IMG/VR virus record: IMGVR_UViG_3300025132_000142 | Coordinates: 1-34,066 of that record | Strand: one strand, 5' to 3' | Length of the DNA stretch: 34,066 nucleotides | From: a virus | In this document: positions 24,981 through 32,675 of the stretch, one piece after another | Numbering within the stretch: the first letter of the stretch is position 1 | Layout of the letters: every line of letters begins with the position of its first letter | Notes under the pieces: generated by a model | Database searches by the model: none | What the model was told of the DNA's origin: nothing | The model's input: the letters and a program-made list of their open reading frames with translations, nothing else | Translations under genes and position numbers: made by a program

Positions 24981-25770
24981 CCTTCCCCCCATAGAGTTTA
25001 CGGATGGCGTTTAGTGAAACAAACTCAGGTTCATACACACCGTTCTCTAGTTCACGTTTTACTACAACACCCTTCCACCATTCATTGTTTGACTGTCCTG
25101 CCCACGACTCTTCAGCGCCTTTGAAACACCCTGCGACAAGCCCGATAATCGAATTAGGATGTGCAGAATCTTTGAAATACATACTACGTTTATGACTGTG
25201 ACCACAAGTAGAACTGTGATTCCTGTTTTGTAGTAAGGTGTAAGCATGATGAACACCAGAGATAGGTGTGCCATAATTACCTGCACCAAAGAAATGAGCG
25301 TAAGATACGCCATCGTAATCAGCGATACTGGGGGCTGAATTACGGTACTCATGGTACTCATCGAACCATTGCTTTGTTTGAAGATGCCCGAAGGAAATCC
25401 CGTACTTTTCTCCCTGAAGTCTTGGATCGTGGGCGATAGCTTTCTTGACTCTATTCTCATGGTTACCCTCGAACCCTATCCAGTATGGACGCTTTCTTTT
25501 GTGGTGTCTGAACTTCCAACGTAGTCTCTCCTGTGAATCATTATAGTGGTTGATGTCACGTTCATAACTTTGAGATACTATTGCTTGAGGATACTTTGTA
25601 TCAAAGCTATTCAAGCTACGCATGTCAGCACCGTCACCTAAGTCTACAACATAGTCTGGTTTCAAGTCGTAGATAAACGCACCTAGCCAATCGAATCTTT
25701 CATTGCTTGTTCCAGGATCAGCGTGAGCGCATGTGTAAACTAATACTGTTTTTCTTTTTCTAAGCATCAT
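24973..25770 (-). CDS. Calcineurin-like metallophosphoesterase
   Basis: A 265-residue enzyme of the two-metal phosphoesterase superfamily. Visible motifs: GDGAD (45-49, for GDxxD), GNHE (102-105), a His at 174/175 (VHHAY) and GHSH (190-193). The first motif, normally D-x-H, reads C14-A-H16-A-D18, so the first metal-binding Asp appears to be replaced by Cys. Substrate unknown; roseophage SIO1 carries a metallophosphatase in a similar gene set. It could process phosphate esters or nucleic acid ends. Overlaps the upstream 77-aa gene by 11 bases. Confidence 0.85.
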   Translation of the reverse strand: MMLRKRKTVLVYTCAHADPGTSNERFDWLGAFIYDLKPDYVVDLGDGADMRSLNSFDTKYPQAIVSQSYERDINHYNDSQERLRWKFRHHKRKRPYWIGFEGNHENRVKKAIAHDPRLQGEKYGISFGHLQTKQWFDEYHEYRNSAPSIADYDGVSYAHFFGAGNYGTPISGVHHAYTLLQNRNHSSTCGHSHKRSMYFKDSAHPNSIIGLVAGCFKGAEESWAGQSNNEWWKGVVVKRELENGVYEPEFVSLNAIRKLYGGKDV

Positions 25771-25993
25771 ATAAATCGTTGTTCTCTATGACAACACCCT
25801 CTATAGTTGTATTTACTCTATTTGATTCTTCGTAAGCTTCATCGAATGTACTGTATAACATTTCTGTTTCTTCTACCTGTCCATTAAACTCAGATAAGTA
25901 GACAACACAAACAGGGTGATCCCCTGTGGTATTATCAATTAGTTCAGGGTACTCAAATGGTTCTCGTATAACTTTATGTAAAGTAAGTTTCAT
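25760..25993 (-). CDS. Hypothetical early protein, 77 aa
   Basis: Start taken at 25993, where ATG overlaps the stop of endonuclease I (ATGA); an ATG at 26014 would add seven residues and lengthen the overlap. The protein begins MKLTLHKVIREPFEYPELI, is acidic, mixed alpha/beta, and lacks Cys clusters or membrane segments apart from one Cys in the VCVVYLSEF strand. Not recognised. Coupling to the nuclease and phosphoesterase suggests a DNA metabolism accessory. Confidence 0.65.
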   Translation of the reverse strand: MKLTLHKVIREPFEYPELIDNTTGDHPVCVVYLSEFNGQVEETEMLYSTFDEAYEESNRVNTTIEGVVIENNDLYDA

Positions 25994-26391
25994 CTCTTTG
26001 TTTCCTTTAGCCATGCTTCGGGTATATACCTGTCAGCGTATTTAAAATCATACTTGTTACACCACATACCATACGTTGTCTTACTTCCTTTGTAAAGCTT
26101 TGATTTACTATTTGTAAACACAAACCTTATGTCTAGTTCAGGGTACTGGTTACGAACTGCTAGGTGTTTGGCACGATCAGGAGATATAAACCTTCCTTTA
26201 GTCTCAATGATTATGCCGTTGTCTAATACAAAGTCAGGAGTGTAGGTCTTGATCTTGGGGTCTATCCATTTGATCTTCATCTCTTCGTATGTAAAACCTA
26301 TTCTTCTTTTCTTTAAGAACTTTGCAGTGTCTTGTTCTAGTCCTGATCTATAACCTGCCTTTAATGCTCTCTGTCTTATGTTAACCTTCAT
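25990..26391 (-). CDS. Endodeoxyribonuclease I (T7 gp3-like Holliday junction resolvase)
   Basis: 133 residues with the PD-(D/E)XK layout of T7 endonuclease I: E19 (GLEQDTAKFL), D53 (TYTPDFVLDNG), E63 and K65 (IIETKGRF). T7 uses E20, D55, E65 and K67, practically the same spacing. The enzyme cleaves branched DNA, resolves packaging concatemer junctions and helps degrade host DNA. Neighbouring exonuclease and ssDNA-binding genes form the recombination module. Confidence 0.93.
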   Translation of the reverse strand: MKVNIRQRALKAGYRSGLEQDTAKFLKKRRIGFTYEEMKIKWIDPKIKTYTPDFVLDNGIIIETKGRFISPDRAKHLAVRNQYPELDIRFVFTNSKSKLYKGSKTTYGMWCNKYDFKYADRYIPEAWLKETKR

Positions 26392-26629
26392 GGTCTTTTG
26401 GCCTTGGTTTTGGTTTAACTATTTCTTTTGAGAAGATTGATGTTGGTTTACAAGACATAATTATCTTCTTACCGTATGTATCTACTAACTCAAAGTACAT
26501 CTCCTCAAACAATCCTCTATCCATAACAGATTGACATTGTTGTTCGCTTGGAAAGAGTATGCTAGTTGATAACCTCTCACCTTCTACCCAATAGGTAATA
26601 ACAAGAAACGTCCATACTAAATTAACCAT
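26381..26629 (-). CDS. Two-Cys protein with hydrophobic leader, 82 aa (family copy 3)
   Basis: Begins MVNLVWTFLVITYWVEG, then LFPSEQQCQSVM (about residues 25-36) and a later MSCKP near residue 60. This repeats the plan of the plus-strand proteins at 20002 and 21507, here with an extra basic Pro/Lys tail (KPKPRPKDHEG). It has AGAGG 11 bases before its ATG and overlaps both neighbours. Probably membrane or periplasmic; odd within a DNA-recombination cluster. Confidence 0.6.
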   Translation of the reverse strand: MVNLVWTFLVITYWVEGERLSTSILFPSEQQCQSVMDRGLFEEMYFELVDTYGKKIIMSCKPTSIFSKEIVKPKPRPKDHEG

Positions 26630-27479
26630 CTATAGAAACCTCTGGAACTTTAGGTTCTGATCTTACATCCACTAAGAACACAGGACCATAACTGTAAATA
26701 AACTTTCGTGCTTCAGGCCAACACTTCTTCTTGAACTCACAGTAGCTGCACATCATTGGTAACTTAGAGTTAGGACTTGTCTTGGACTGAGGTACTTTCT
26801 GTTGACGCTCTACTGTTAGTTCACCTGATACAAGTTCTTTAGCATCAAGCATCTCCTGTTCTTTAGTCTTTAGTTCCTCAGTGAAGTCATAAACATCAAG
26901 ACATATGTGCCCATTCTGCTTGTCAATAGCTAGGAAAGCACCTTGCGTTTTGTTAGTAACCTTATCATCATTTTTACCTGCATAGACGTAACTACTTAAC
27001 TGACTGATGTACCCAAAAGGATCATCATTACGCAACGTACCTTCCTTGAACTTCTTAAAAGCATATGGACTACAAGACTTGACATCAACAGTCATACCAT
27101 CAATCACCGCATCACGATGTCCTTTGATACCATGCACGTCTAGTCTGTCTTGTTCTCCTCTTACATCATGCCCTGCAGCTATAGCTAGACTCAACGCAAG
27201 CTCTTCTATCATATCACCATAAAAGAACTTTAGTAATGCGTTGTACTCTAAAGGTATAGCCTCTTTAGGTGTGTTCACTTTGTACCATAGTTTTCTTTTA
27301 CATGGTGTTCCTATAGAAGATAGAGACAGGTAGCCTCGTGATTCTTGCGGTTTACTGAATCGCTTGTTAGCTATCAGAGCAATGCTGCGGCCTAGAATAG
27401 AACCTTGTGTTCCAGACCACCCACCTTTACCCTTGATAACCTCTTGCATGTCAGCAATCAGTGTATCAATGGTTTTCAT
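26622..27479 (-). CDS. PD-(D/E)XK exonuclease with Fe-S cysteines (Cas4/AddB type)
   Basis: 285 residues. Catalytic motifs: GHRDAVIDG (120-128; D123), D132-V-K134 and QLSSYVY (Q160...Y164). Four Cys at 60, 244, 247 and 253 have the C...C-x2-C-x5-C spacing of [4Fe-4S] nucleases such as AddB and Cas4. It lies between the ssDNA-binding protein and endonuclease I, where T7 carries gene 6 exonuclease, so it probably degrades host DNA and removes primers or produces recombination ends. Fe-S content is inferred from Cys spacing. Confidence 0.85.
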   Translation of the reverse strand: MKTIDTLIADMQEVIKGKGGWSGTQGSILGRSIALIANKRFSKPQESRGYLSLSSIGTPCKRKLWYKVNTPKEAIPLEYNALLKFFYGDMIEELALSLAIAAGHDVRGEQDRLDVHGIKGHRDAVIDGMTVDVKSCSPYAFKKFKEGTLRNDDPFGYISQLSSYVYAGKNDDKVTNKTQGAFLAIDKQNGHICLDVYDFTEELKTKEQEMLDAKELVSGELTVERQQKVPQSKTSPNSKLPMMCSYCEFKKKCWPEARKFIYSYGPVFLVDVRSEPKVPEVSIDG

Positions 27480-27974
27480 TTAGAATCCTACTGCTTCGTT
27501 CTCTTTGACATACTCTTCGAGTTCAAGAACTTTGACACCAACTAAACTTGTACGACTGTACTGTTGACCATCACTTCCAGTAAAGGTTGTGATTAAATTA
27601 GTACACTCAGCAAGAGTTCCGTTACCGATTACACCCATGTCTTCAGTCCAAACATTACCTTCCTTGTCTGTAACCTTTGGTGCTCCACCTGCTTGTGGAA
27701 TCTCAGTACCATCCTTCTTGAGAACCTTATGTGGACGTACAAACTTGACTACAATCTCACCATCAATCATGCGATTCTGGTTAGGTTGTTTCTGAGAACC
27801 TGCATCCTTGAGAGACTTCATACCCTCTTTGTCTAGGATTTGATTGACAGTGTACGCACCATCAGACTTCTCGTATGCTCCACCGTATCCTGTTAGATCA
27901 CGGTTCTCTTCGTTGAGTCGAGGCCATTCGATCTGACCTACAGTTTTTACTTCTTTGTATATTGTTTTAGGCAT
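27480..27974 (-). CDS. Single-stranded DNA-binding protein (gp2.5-like)
   Basis: 164 residues beginning MPKTIYKEVKTVGQIEWPRL, with the strand-rich middle (EIVVKFVRPHKVLKKDG) and DGQQYSRTSLVGVKVLELEE end of an OB fold. The C-terminus is acidic and finishes in Phe (EYVKENEAVGF); in T7 gp2.5 the terminal Phe after acidic residues contacts polymerase and helicase. Gene order polymerase-SSB-exonuclease supports the assignment. AGGAAAGG precedes the ATG, and a promoter lies directly upstream. Confidence 0.7.
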   Translation of the reverse strand: MPKTIYKEVKTVGQIEWPRLNEENRDLTGYGGAYEKSDGAYTVNQILDKEGMKSLKDAGSQKQPNQNRMIDGEIVVKFVRPHKVLKKDGTEIPQAGGAPKVTDKEGNVWTEDMGVIGNGTLAECTNLITTFTGSDGQQYSRTSLVGVKVLELEEYVKENEAVGF

Positions 27975-27998
27975 GGTTATCCTTTCCTTTTCTTAGAG

Positions 27999-28037
27999 CC
28001 ATACTTATATATTAATATATTATTTTATTCGTGTCAA
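27999..28037 (-). promoter_or_regulatory. Sigma70-like promoter of ssb-exonuclease-RNR genes, with palindrome
   Basis: Minus strand: -35 TTGACA at 28037-28032 (consensus), 17-base spacer, -10 region TAATAT at 28014-28009. It starts three bases after the DNA polymerase stop codon. A 14-bp perfect palindrome ATATATTAATATAT (28007-28020) covers the -10 region. The 23-base segment 27999-28021 is repeated exactly at 32800-32822. Confidence 0.75.
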
Positions 28038-28040
28038 GTA

Positions 28041-29924
28041 CTAATGTGTATCTTTCCAAGATTTTCCTATAGAAGATTCACCTTCTAGTGGACACATGAT
28101 TCCTAGATGTAAACCTGCCCACTTAATTGCTTCACGTTGTATCTCTCCTAATCTTTCAGCAACATCTAATGCACCCCTCACTTGTGTTTGCCATTCGTCA
28201 TGTACCCAAGTACATATCTTGTAGTCTATCTTCTCTCTGTCTGCTATCTCTCTCCACCTTCTTGTTGCGTACTTCATTACCAAAGTCTCACCGTTCTGTA
28301 ACATACCTGCCAATGTCTTATGTTGGTTAGGTACGAAGACTTTACGTCCATCGTATGCCTTGAAGTATCCACGTTCTGCTATGTCGGGTATTACTACACC
28401 CCTCAGTCTAGATAACCCTTCGATACTAGTCGTGAAGTTATGTACTGCTCTGTTAGCCTCTCTTGTATTTGTCTTTAGTATTTGTGCAATCTTTTGCGTA
28501 CCTGCTCCAAGTAAGAACGCATAGATAAAAGTCTTAGCCATGTCTCTTGTGATATGTTTCAAACCCAATGCCTTGCGATTAAGGTTGTGAATATCCGTAT
28601 CGTTTTCTTTCTTACCTTCGACAATAGCTTTGACGTACTGCTTACTCTCCATGATGTCAGCAAGTATCCGAAGTTGGATTCCTGCAGCATCCGTACCCAC
28701 AAGATAACAACCGTCAGGGGTTGTCCATAAATCTCTGAAGTCTCCATCATAATCTTTCTTCACTCTCTCTACTGCACTCTTCGGTTCACCATGAAAGACA
28801 CTTGGTATATTACCCATGTTAGGATGTCTGTGTGCCATACGTCCTGTCCATGAACCAATGTGTAAAAACTGTCCGTGTATACAACTGTCATTGCTATCTG
28901 AGAACGCCTGTATCCACTCAGCAAGTGTGCTTCTTCTTCCCTCCAATGTTAACCATTCAGCTAAAGCTTGAGCACCTTCAGGGGCATCGTCAGGCAGTGT
29001 CTTGAGGTTCTCCTCAGATACAGTCCAACCGTAATATCCGTAGTGTTCTAGCTTATCCTTGTTGTCTTCTCGTATAGCTTTGAGGTGTCCTTTAGTTTTC
29101 TCTACTGGTTTCCACCCTGCTTCCCATAGTCTCTCTACTCTGTGCTTTGTCGATCCAGGATTGAACTCTACGTAGTCATAGCAATCTAACATATCGTCTT
29201 CTATCTTAGTCTCAGGAAACTCTTTGAGTGATTTCTCTACGTTCTTAAACAGACCACCATCTTCTCTGACTCTGTACTTGATAGTCTTTATTAACTCTAG
29301 TCTTGGTGGGAATGCTTGGTGTATTCTCTCCTCTAGTTCTTGCAGTCTCTTAGTAATATCTAGGTGTAACTTATTTGCAACATCTATATTAAATTCAAAT
29401 CCACCCTCGTGCATTTCTTGACATATAATTGCTACATCATGTTCTAATCTCATTGCCTTTGACCATGCTTGAGACATAACATGTGGTGCGAAGTGATTGA
29501 ATAGTTTCTCTGTTACCTCTACATCTCTATGGCAATAGTCTAACATCTCTTGAGTTAGGCCACCCTGAAAGTCAGTGAAGTTATCTTTAGGGTAGCCTAG
29601 TTTTTCTCCCCATGTAGCCAACTTGTGTGATCCAATACCGAAGTCTATTAGCATAGAAACGACTAGCGTATCTACAACCTTAGACATATCGATCACTTTA
29701 CCTAAGTGTCTGTTGATTACAGGTGCGTCAAAGTTAATGAAGTTATGCCCTACCCATCTCGTTACTTTCTTGGCGTAGTCTTTGAATCTAGTACGCTCTG
29801 TTTGATCCTCATGTAAGTTATGAAACTCGTGAGTCTTACCTGTGTCTTTTTCTTTAACACAAATACACCACAACTTATCTGCGTTTAGATCGTTTGTTTC
29901 TATGTCTGCGAATACTATCATCAA
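28041..29924 (-). CDS. DNA polymerase, family A (T7-like) with 3'-5' exonuclease
   Basis: Replicative polymerase of 627 residues (T7: 704). Exonuclease motifs: D7-I-E9, GHNFINFD66, Y130-C-H-R-D134. Polymerase motif A TDAAGIQLR (D412), motif B RDMAKTFIYAFLLGAG (R460, K464, Y468), motif C VHDEW (H575, D576, E577). The E. coli 762-equivalent is Tyr468, as in T7. The next conserved Tyr of the O helix (E. coli 766, T7 530) is Leu472. AGGAAA lies before the start; the second codon is also ATG, leaving the exact start open by one residue. Confidence 0.95.
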   Translation of the reverse strand: MMIVFADIETNDLNADKLWCICVKEKDTGKTHEFHNLHEDQTERTRFKDYAKKVTRWVGHNFINFDAPVINRHLGKVIDMSKVVDTLVVSMLIDFGIGSHKLATWGEKLGYPKDNFTDFQGGLTQEMLDYCHRDVEVTEKLFNHFAPHVMSQAWSKAMRLEHDVAIICQEMHEGGFEFNIDVANKLHLDITKRLQELEERIHQAFPPRLELIKTIKYRVREDGGLFKNVEKSLKEFPETKIEDDMLDCYDYVEFNPGSTKHRVERLWEAGWKPVEKTKGHLKAIREDNKDKLEHYGYYGWTVSEENLKTLPDDAPEGAQALAEWLTLEGRRSTLAEWIQAFSDSNDSCIHGQFLHIGSWTGRMAHRHPNMGNIPSVFHGEPKSAVERVKKDYDGDFRDLWTTPDGCYLVGTDAAGIQLRILADIMESKQYVKAIVEGKKENDTDIHNLNRKALGLKHITRDMAKTFIYAFLLGAGTQKIAQILKTNTREANRAVHNFTTSIEGLSRLRGVVIPDIAERGYFKAYDGRKVFVPNQHKTLAGMLQNGETLVMKYATRRWREIADREKIDYKICTWVHDEWQTQVRGALDVAERLGEIQREAIKWAGLHLGIMCPLEGESSIGKSWKDTH

Positions 29925-29959
29925 GTTTTCCTATCCAGTGTGTAACATCGTCAAACGGA

Positions 29960-31543
29960 TTAGCTCCATCTGCCTCTATCCTCTGAGAGTTTAAAGGTTG
30001 CTTCGTTGAAGATGAGCTTTCCTGCGAACCCTGTCTTTCCTGCAGGTCTGTTCTTGACGAGTAAGAGCTTTGTCGTGTTCCTTTCATCACGATCCTCCGC
30101 CATCTTATCACGTTCTAGTTTTACTACAACAGATGCACGTTTCGCAATGGTTCTGCAATCTCGTACCTGTCCATCATCATTCTCATGGGCGATGGTTACG
30201 ATACCCACATTAAGTTCTGAGGCTAGTCGAGATAGCTGCACTGATAAACCAGACAACCATTTCTCTACTGTCTCATCACCTTTACGTGAGTAAGCTAAGT
30301 CTTGTATAGGTTCAAAGAATACATAGCTTACACCACAAGCTTCCCTAAAGTATCTTATCTTTTCTAAGATGTCCATAGGGTCTTCGTCAACAGCAATCTG
30401 AAACTGGTACAGTCTCTCATCTTTGGTTAGATCAATGATCGATTGCTTGACCTCTTCTTTCATGTCGTGTTCTTCTATTAAATCTTTACGTGTCAAGTTC
30501 ATGTTTAGATCATAAGAAACTAAACCTAACACACTTCTTTTTTCTGTCTCTTCGAGGTGACATATCGCAATGGATATATCCTTGTGCTCAGTCAGTACGT
30601 GGTGTTCCAAGTACCGCATGAACTCAGTCTTACCTATACCTTCGGGTGCTTGAAACACAGTGAAGTGTCCTTGCATTAGACCCAAGGCTACATCATCGAA
30701 GGACTCAATGCCTGTTGATACATAGATAGCATCGTCTTGTTTCTCGAACAACTCAAGGAACTGTTCGGGTGTGCTGCGAATGTTATCTGGTGTGTACCTC
30801 TTCGCATTGTAGAATGCCGCAGCGTAACTTGGTTTAGCATTCCCTTCAAGAAACTCATTAGCATCTTTGTACTTGTCGTGTATAATCTGATAAGTCTTCT
30901 TCGGGAAGAGTGCTCCTATCTTGGTAGCCAATGCCCTACCTGCCTCATCGTTATCAACTGACAACACAATCCTGTCGAAGCTATCAATCCACTCCTTTGA
31001 CTTACCCTGCCAGAGTTTCTGGTTAGGTGTTGCGCTAGGAACAGACACACAAGGATACTTCTTGTCGAGCATTTGGAAAGCAGACATGGCATCTAACTCG
31101 CCTTCACATACGACTACAGACCTTGATGAACCTGCATTGAACTTGTCCATGCCGAATAGTTCATCAGTCTTGAAACCTTTGTCTGTCTTGAAGCTCTTCT
31201 CCTTTGTGTTGCGTACCTTCCTGAATCCTGATGGATACTTGTACACCTGATTGAAACCAAATGTCTGTACCCCAAAGAACTCCATTACATCTTTTCGTAC
31301 ACCACGATAGGTGACGTAATCACCAAGTCCTTCTATCTCTGTAGTCTTTAGTGTTCTTGTTATCTCTTCCAATGGATACTCATCCTTTGCCCATGACTTC
31401 AAGTTCATTCCCTTCATTGGATATGTTCTCTCACAACTATGACAGAAACCTGTCTTCTTCTCAGAATTAAAAGCGAAAGCATCTGAACTGTCACACTCCA
31501 CATGAGGACATGGTTTGTGTGTTATCTCTTTAAATCTCATCAT
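29960..31543 (-). CDS. Primase-helicase (T7 gp4-like)
   Basis: 527 residues (T7: 566). N-terminal zinc motif C12-x4-C17...C34-x2-C37; TOPRIM primase residues E147 (VVVCEGELDA) and D197/D199 (SVDNDEAG); C-terminal RecA-like DnaB-type helicase with Walker A QAPEGIGKT (298-306), a Walker B-like VSYVFFEPIQDLAY and a later TIAHENDDG loop. It unwinds DNA and lays primers for the family A polymerase that follows 35 bases downstream. AAGGGA precedes the start. The usual acidic C-terminal tail is absent in this frame: the protein stops at LSEDRGRWS, and a tail-like DGANPFDDV sequence lies in the +1 frame. Confidence 0.93.
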   Translation of the reverse strand: MMRFKEITHKPCPHVECDSSDAFAFNSEKKTGFCHSCERTYPMKGMNLKSWAKDEYPLEEITRTLKTTEIEGLGDYVTYRGVRKDVMEFFGVQTFGFNQVYKYPSGFRKVRNTKEKSFKTDKGFKTDELFGMDKFNAGSSRSVVVCEGELDAMSAFQMLDKKYPCVSVPSATPNQKLWQGKSKEWIDSFDRIVLSVDNDEAGRALATKIGALFPKKTYQIIHDKYKDANEFLEGNAKPSYAAAFYNAKRYTPDNIRSTPEQFLELFEKQDDAIYVSTGIESFDDVALGLMQGHFTVFQAPEGIGKTEFMRYLEHHVLTEHKDISIAICHLEETEKRSVLGLVSYDLNMNLTRKDLIEEHDMKEEVKQSIIDLTKDERLYQFQIAVDEDPMDILEKIRYFREACGVSYVFFEPIQDLAYSRKGDETVEKWLSGLSVQLSRLASELNVGIVTIAHENDDGQVRDCRTIAKRASVVVKLERDKMAEDRDERNTTKLLLVKNRPAGKTGFAGKLIFNEATFKLSEDRGRWS

Positions 31544-31556
31544 CTACAATCCCTTA

Positions 31557-31706
31557 TCAGAACATAGGATTCATCAGGCTGAACTTCTCATACCATGATA
31601 AACCTTCCAATGCTAACCACATACCCACAGGTACACCTAGTATAAATATTACACACACTAGGAATGCCCACCCTAATCCTTTTGTTGTACAGTATTGCCC
31701 ACTCAT
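31557..31706 (-). CDS. Small membrane protein, 49 aa
   Basis: Begins at ATG overlapping the thyX stop (ATGA) and fills the gap to the primase-helicase. It starts MSGQYCTTKGLGW, then one clear membrane helix (about residues 13-33: AFLVCVIFILGVPVGMWLA) and a short C-terminal tail ending LMNPMF. Coupling and the hydrophobic helix support a real gene. Function unknown. Confidence 0.6.
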   Translation of the reverse strand: MSGQYCTTKGLGWAFLVCVIFILGVPVGMWLALEGLSWYEKFSLMNPMF

Positions 31707-32368
31707 CTACTATTCTCCATCAAAGCTTTCCAAGATTTAGGAAATAGTGTGCTCATGTCCATGCTAATTGAGTTAGCAACTAGGCGTGTCTCTTCTTGTG
31801 CGTCCTCTCCTTGTCGGAGCTTGCACATATCGAACCATGCATCAAGACTACCTGACCAATACCATTCTGTCATGGTGCTCTGAGGCAACACCATACGTGC
31901 TTGCTCTGGCGCTACACCCTCATCAAGTAACTGAGTATATGTCTTGTTGCACCACGCCTGATGTTTAGCTAACGTACTTATCATCTTGTTTGATATATCT
32001 ACAAAACCTTCACTACCCTGCTTCTTATCATCTGCACGTCCTCTCCATCGTGATACACTTACAGATGGATCAAAGAAACTAGGTTCATCATCTACATATC
32101 TACGGCTAACCTCATTCCATCTTAGGAACTTATGCTTCACTAACTGCCTAGCTACAAACACAGGTGCTTTGACATGGAAGGTAGCAAAGCAATGTCCAAA
32201 AGGTGACATGTGTTTGTGTCGTGCAAGATATGATATAAGTATACCGTCACTCACCGTAAGTGTATTGTCACTATCCCACTCGCTCCTCTTGTTGAAGCTA
32301 ACACGAGCAGCATTGACTACAGTCAAGTCACTACCCATACTATCTATTAAAGTTACATCAATCATCAT
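31703..32368 (-). CDS. thyX: Flavin-dependent thymidylate synthase
   Basis: Makes dTMP from dUMP with FAD and methylene-tetrahydrofolate. 221 residues. The signature RHRx7S appears as K78-H-K80-FLRWNEV-S88, with Lys in place of both Arg, preceded by APVFVARQLV and followed by RRYVD. The later EQARMVLPQSTMTEWYWSG (about 155-173) is the usual C-terminal dUMP-binding stretch. With RNR and MazG it completes a dNTP supply set. The start could be the first or second of two adjacent ATGs; GGAAAG precedes them. Confidence 0.92.
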   Translation of the reverse strand: MMIDVTLIDSMGSDLTVVNAARVSFNKRSEWDSDNTLTVSDGILISYLARHKHMSPFGHCFATFHVKAPVFVARQLVKHKFLRWNEVSRRYVDDEPSFFDPSVSVSRWRGRADDKKQGSEGFVDISNKMISTLAKHQAWCNKTYTQLLDEGVAPEQARMVLPQSTMTEWYWSGSLDAWFDMCKLRQGEDAQEETRLVANSISMDMSTLFPKSWKALMENSR

Positions 32369-32675
32369 CTTTCCTTACATAATTATCTATGAAGTGCTTG
32401 ATACTTTTACTCCGATACCATTTATTTTTACCAAGAACGCTCCATTTACCAGTAAGAAGTGCATAAATAAACTTATCATCTATTAACACAGTTCCTGATC
32501 CATGATGTTTCCATTTAACACCACTTAGTATAATCTCTCTTTCCTGTTGCAGTTTATTCAACTCATTCCAAGGGGCTTTTCCATATCGGTCTTTATCATA
32601 TACCCTTATCTCAGCAAGCCTTACTACCTCCATTTGCTTTTCTATCTCTTTATCTATCCTCTCTAACTCAATCAT
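32358..32675 (-). CDS. Hypothetical protein with N-terminal coiled coil, 105 aa
   Basis: Residues 1-50 form a charged helical coiled coil (MIELERIDKEIEKQMEVVRLA). Residues about 55-100 are a compact basic domain with SGTVLIDDKFIYALLTGKW then KNKWYRSKSIKHFIDNYVRK. The second part resembles small phage-specific domains without known function. It overlaps thyX by 11 bases and the upstream micro-gene by 8 bases. Not recognised further. Confidence 0.7.
   Translation of the reverse strand: MIELERIDKEIEKQMEVVRLAEIRVYDKDRYGKAPWNELNKLQQEREIILSGVKWKHHGSGTVLIDDKFIYALLTGKWSVLGKNKWYRSKSIKHFIDNYVRKDDD

Noticed and set aside
27999-28021. Repeated AT-rich 23-mers considered as attachment sites
   Set aside because: No integrase, excisionase or tRNA gene is present, and both copies sit in promoter position in front of same-strand genes.
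31986-32486. 166-codon plus-strand frame opposite thyX
   Set aside because: Antisense to thyX, whose family motifs are clear; no promoter or ribosome site for the plus frame.
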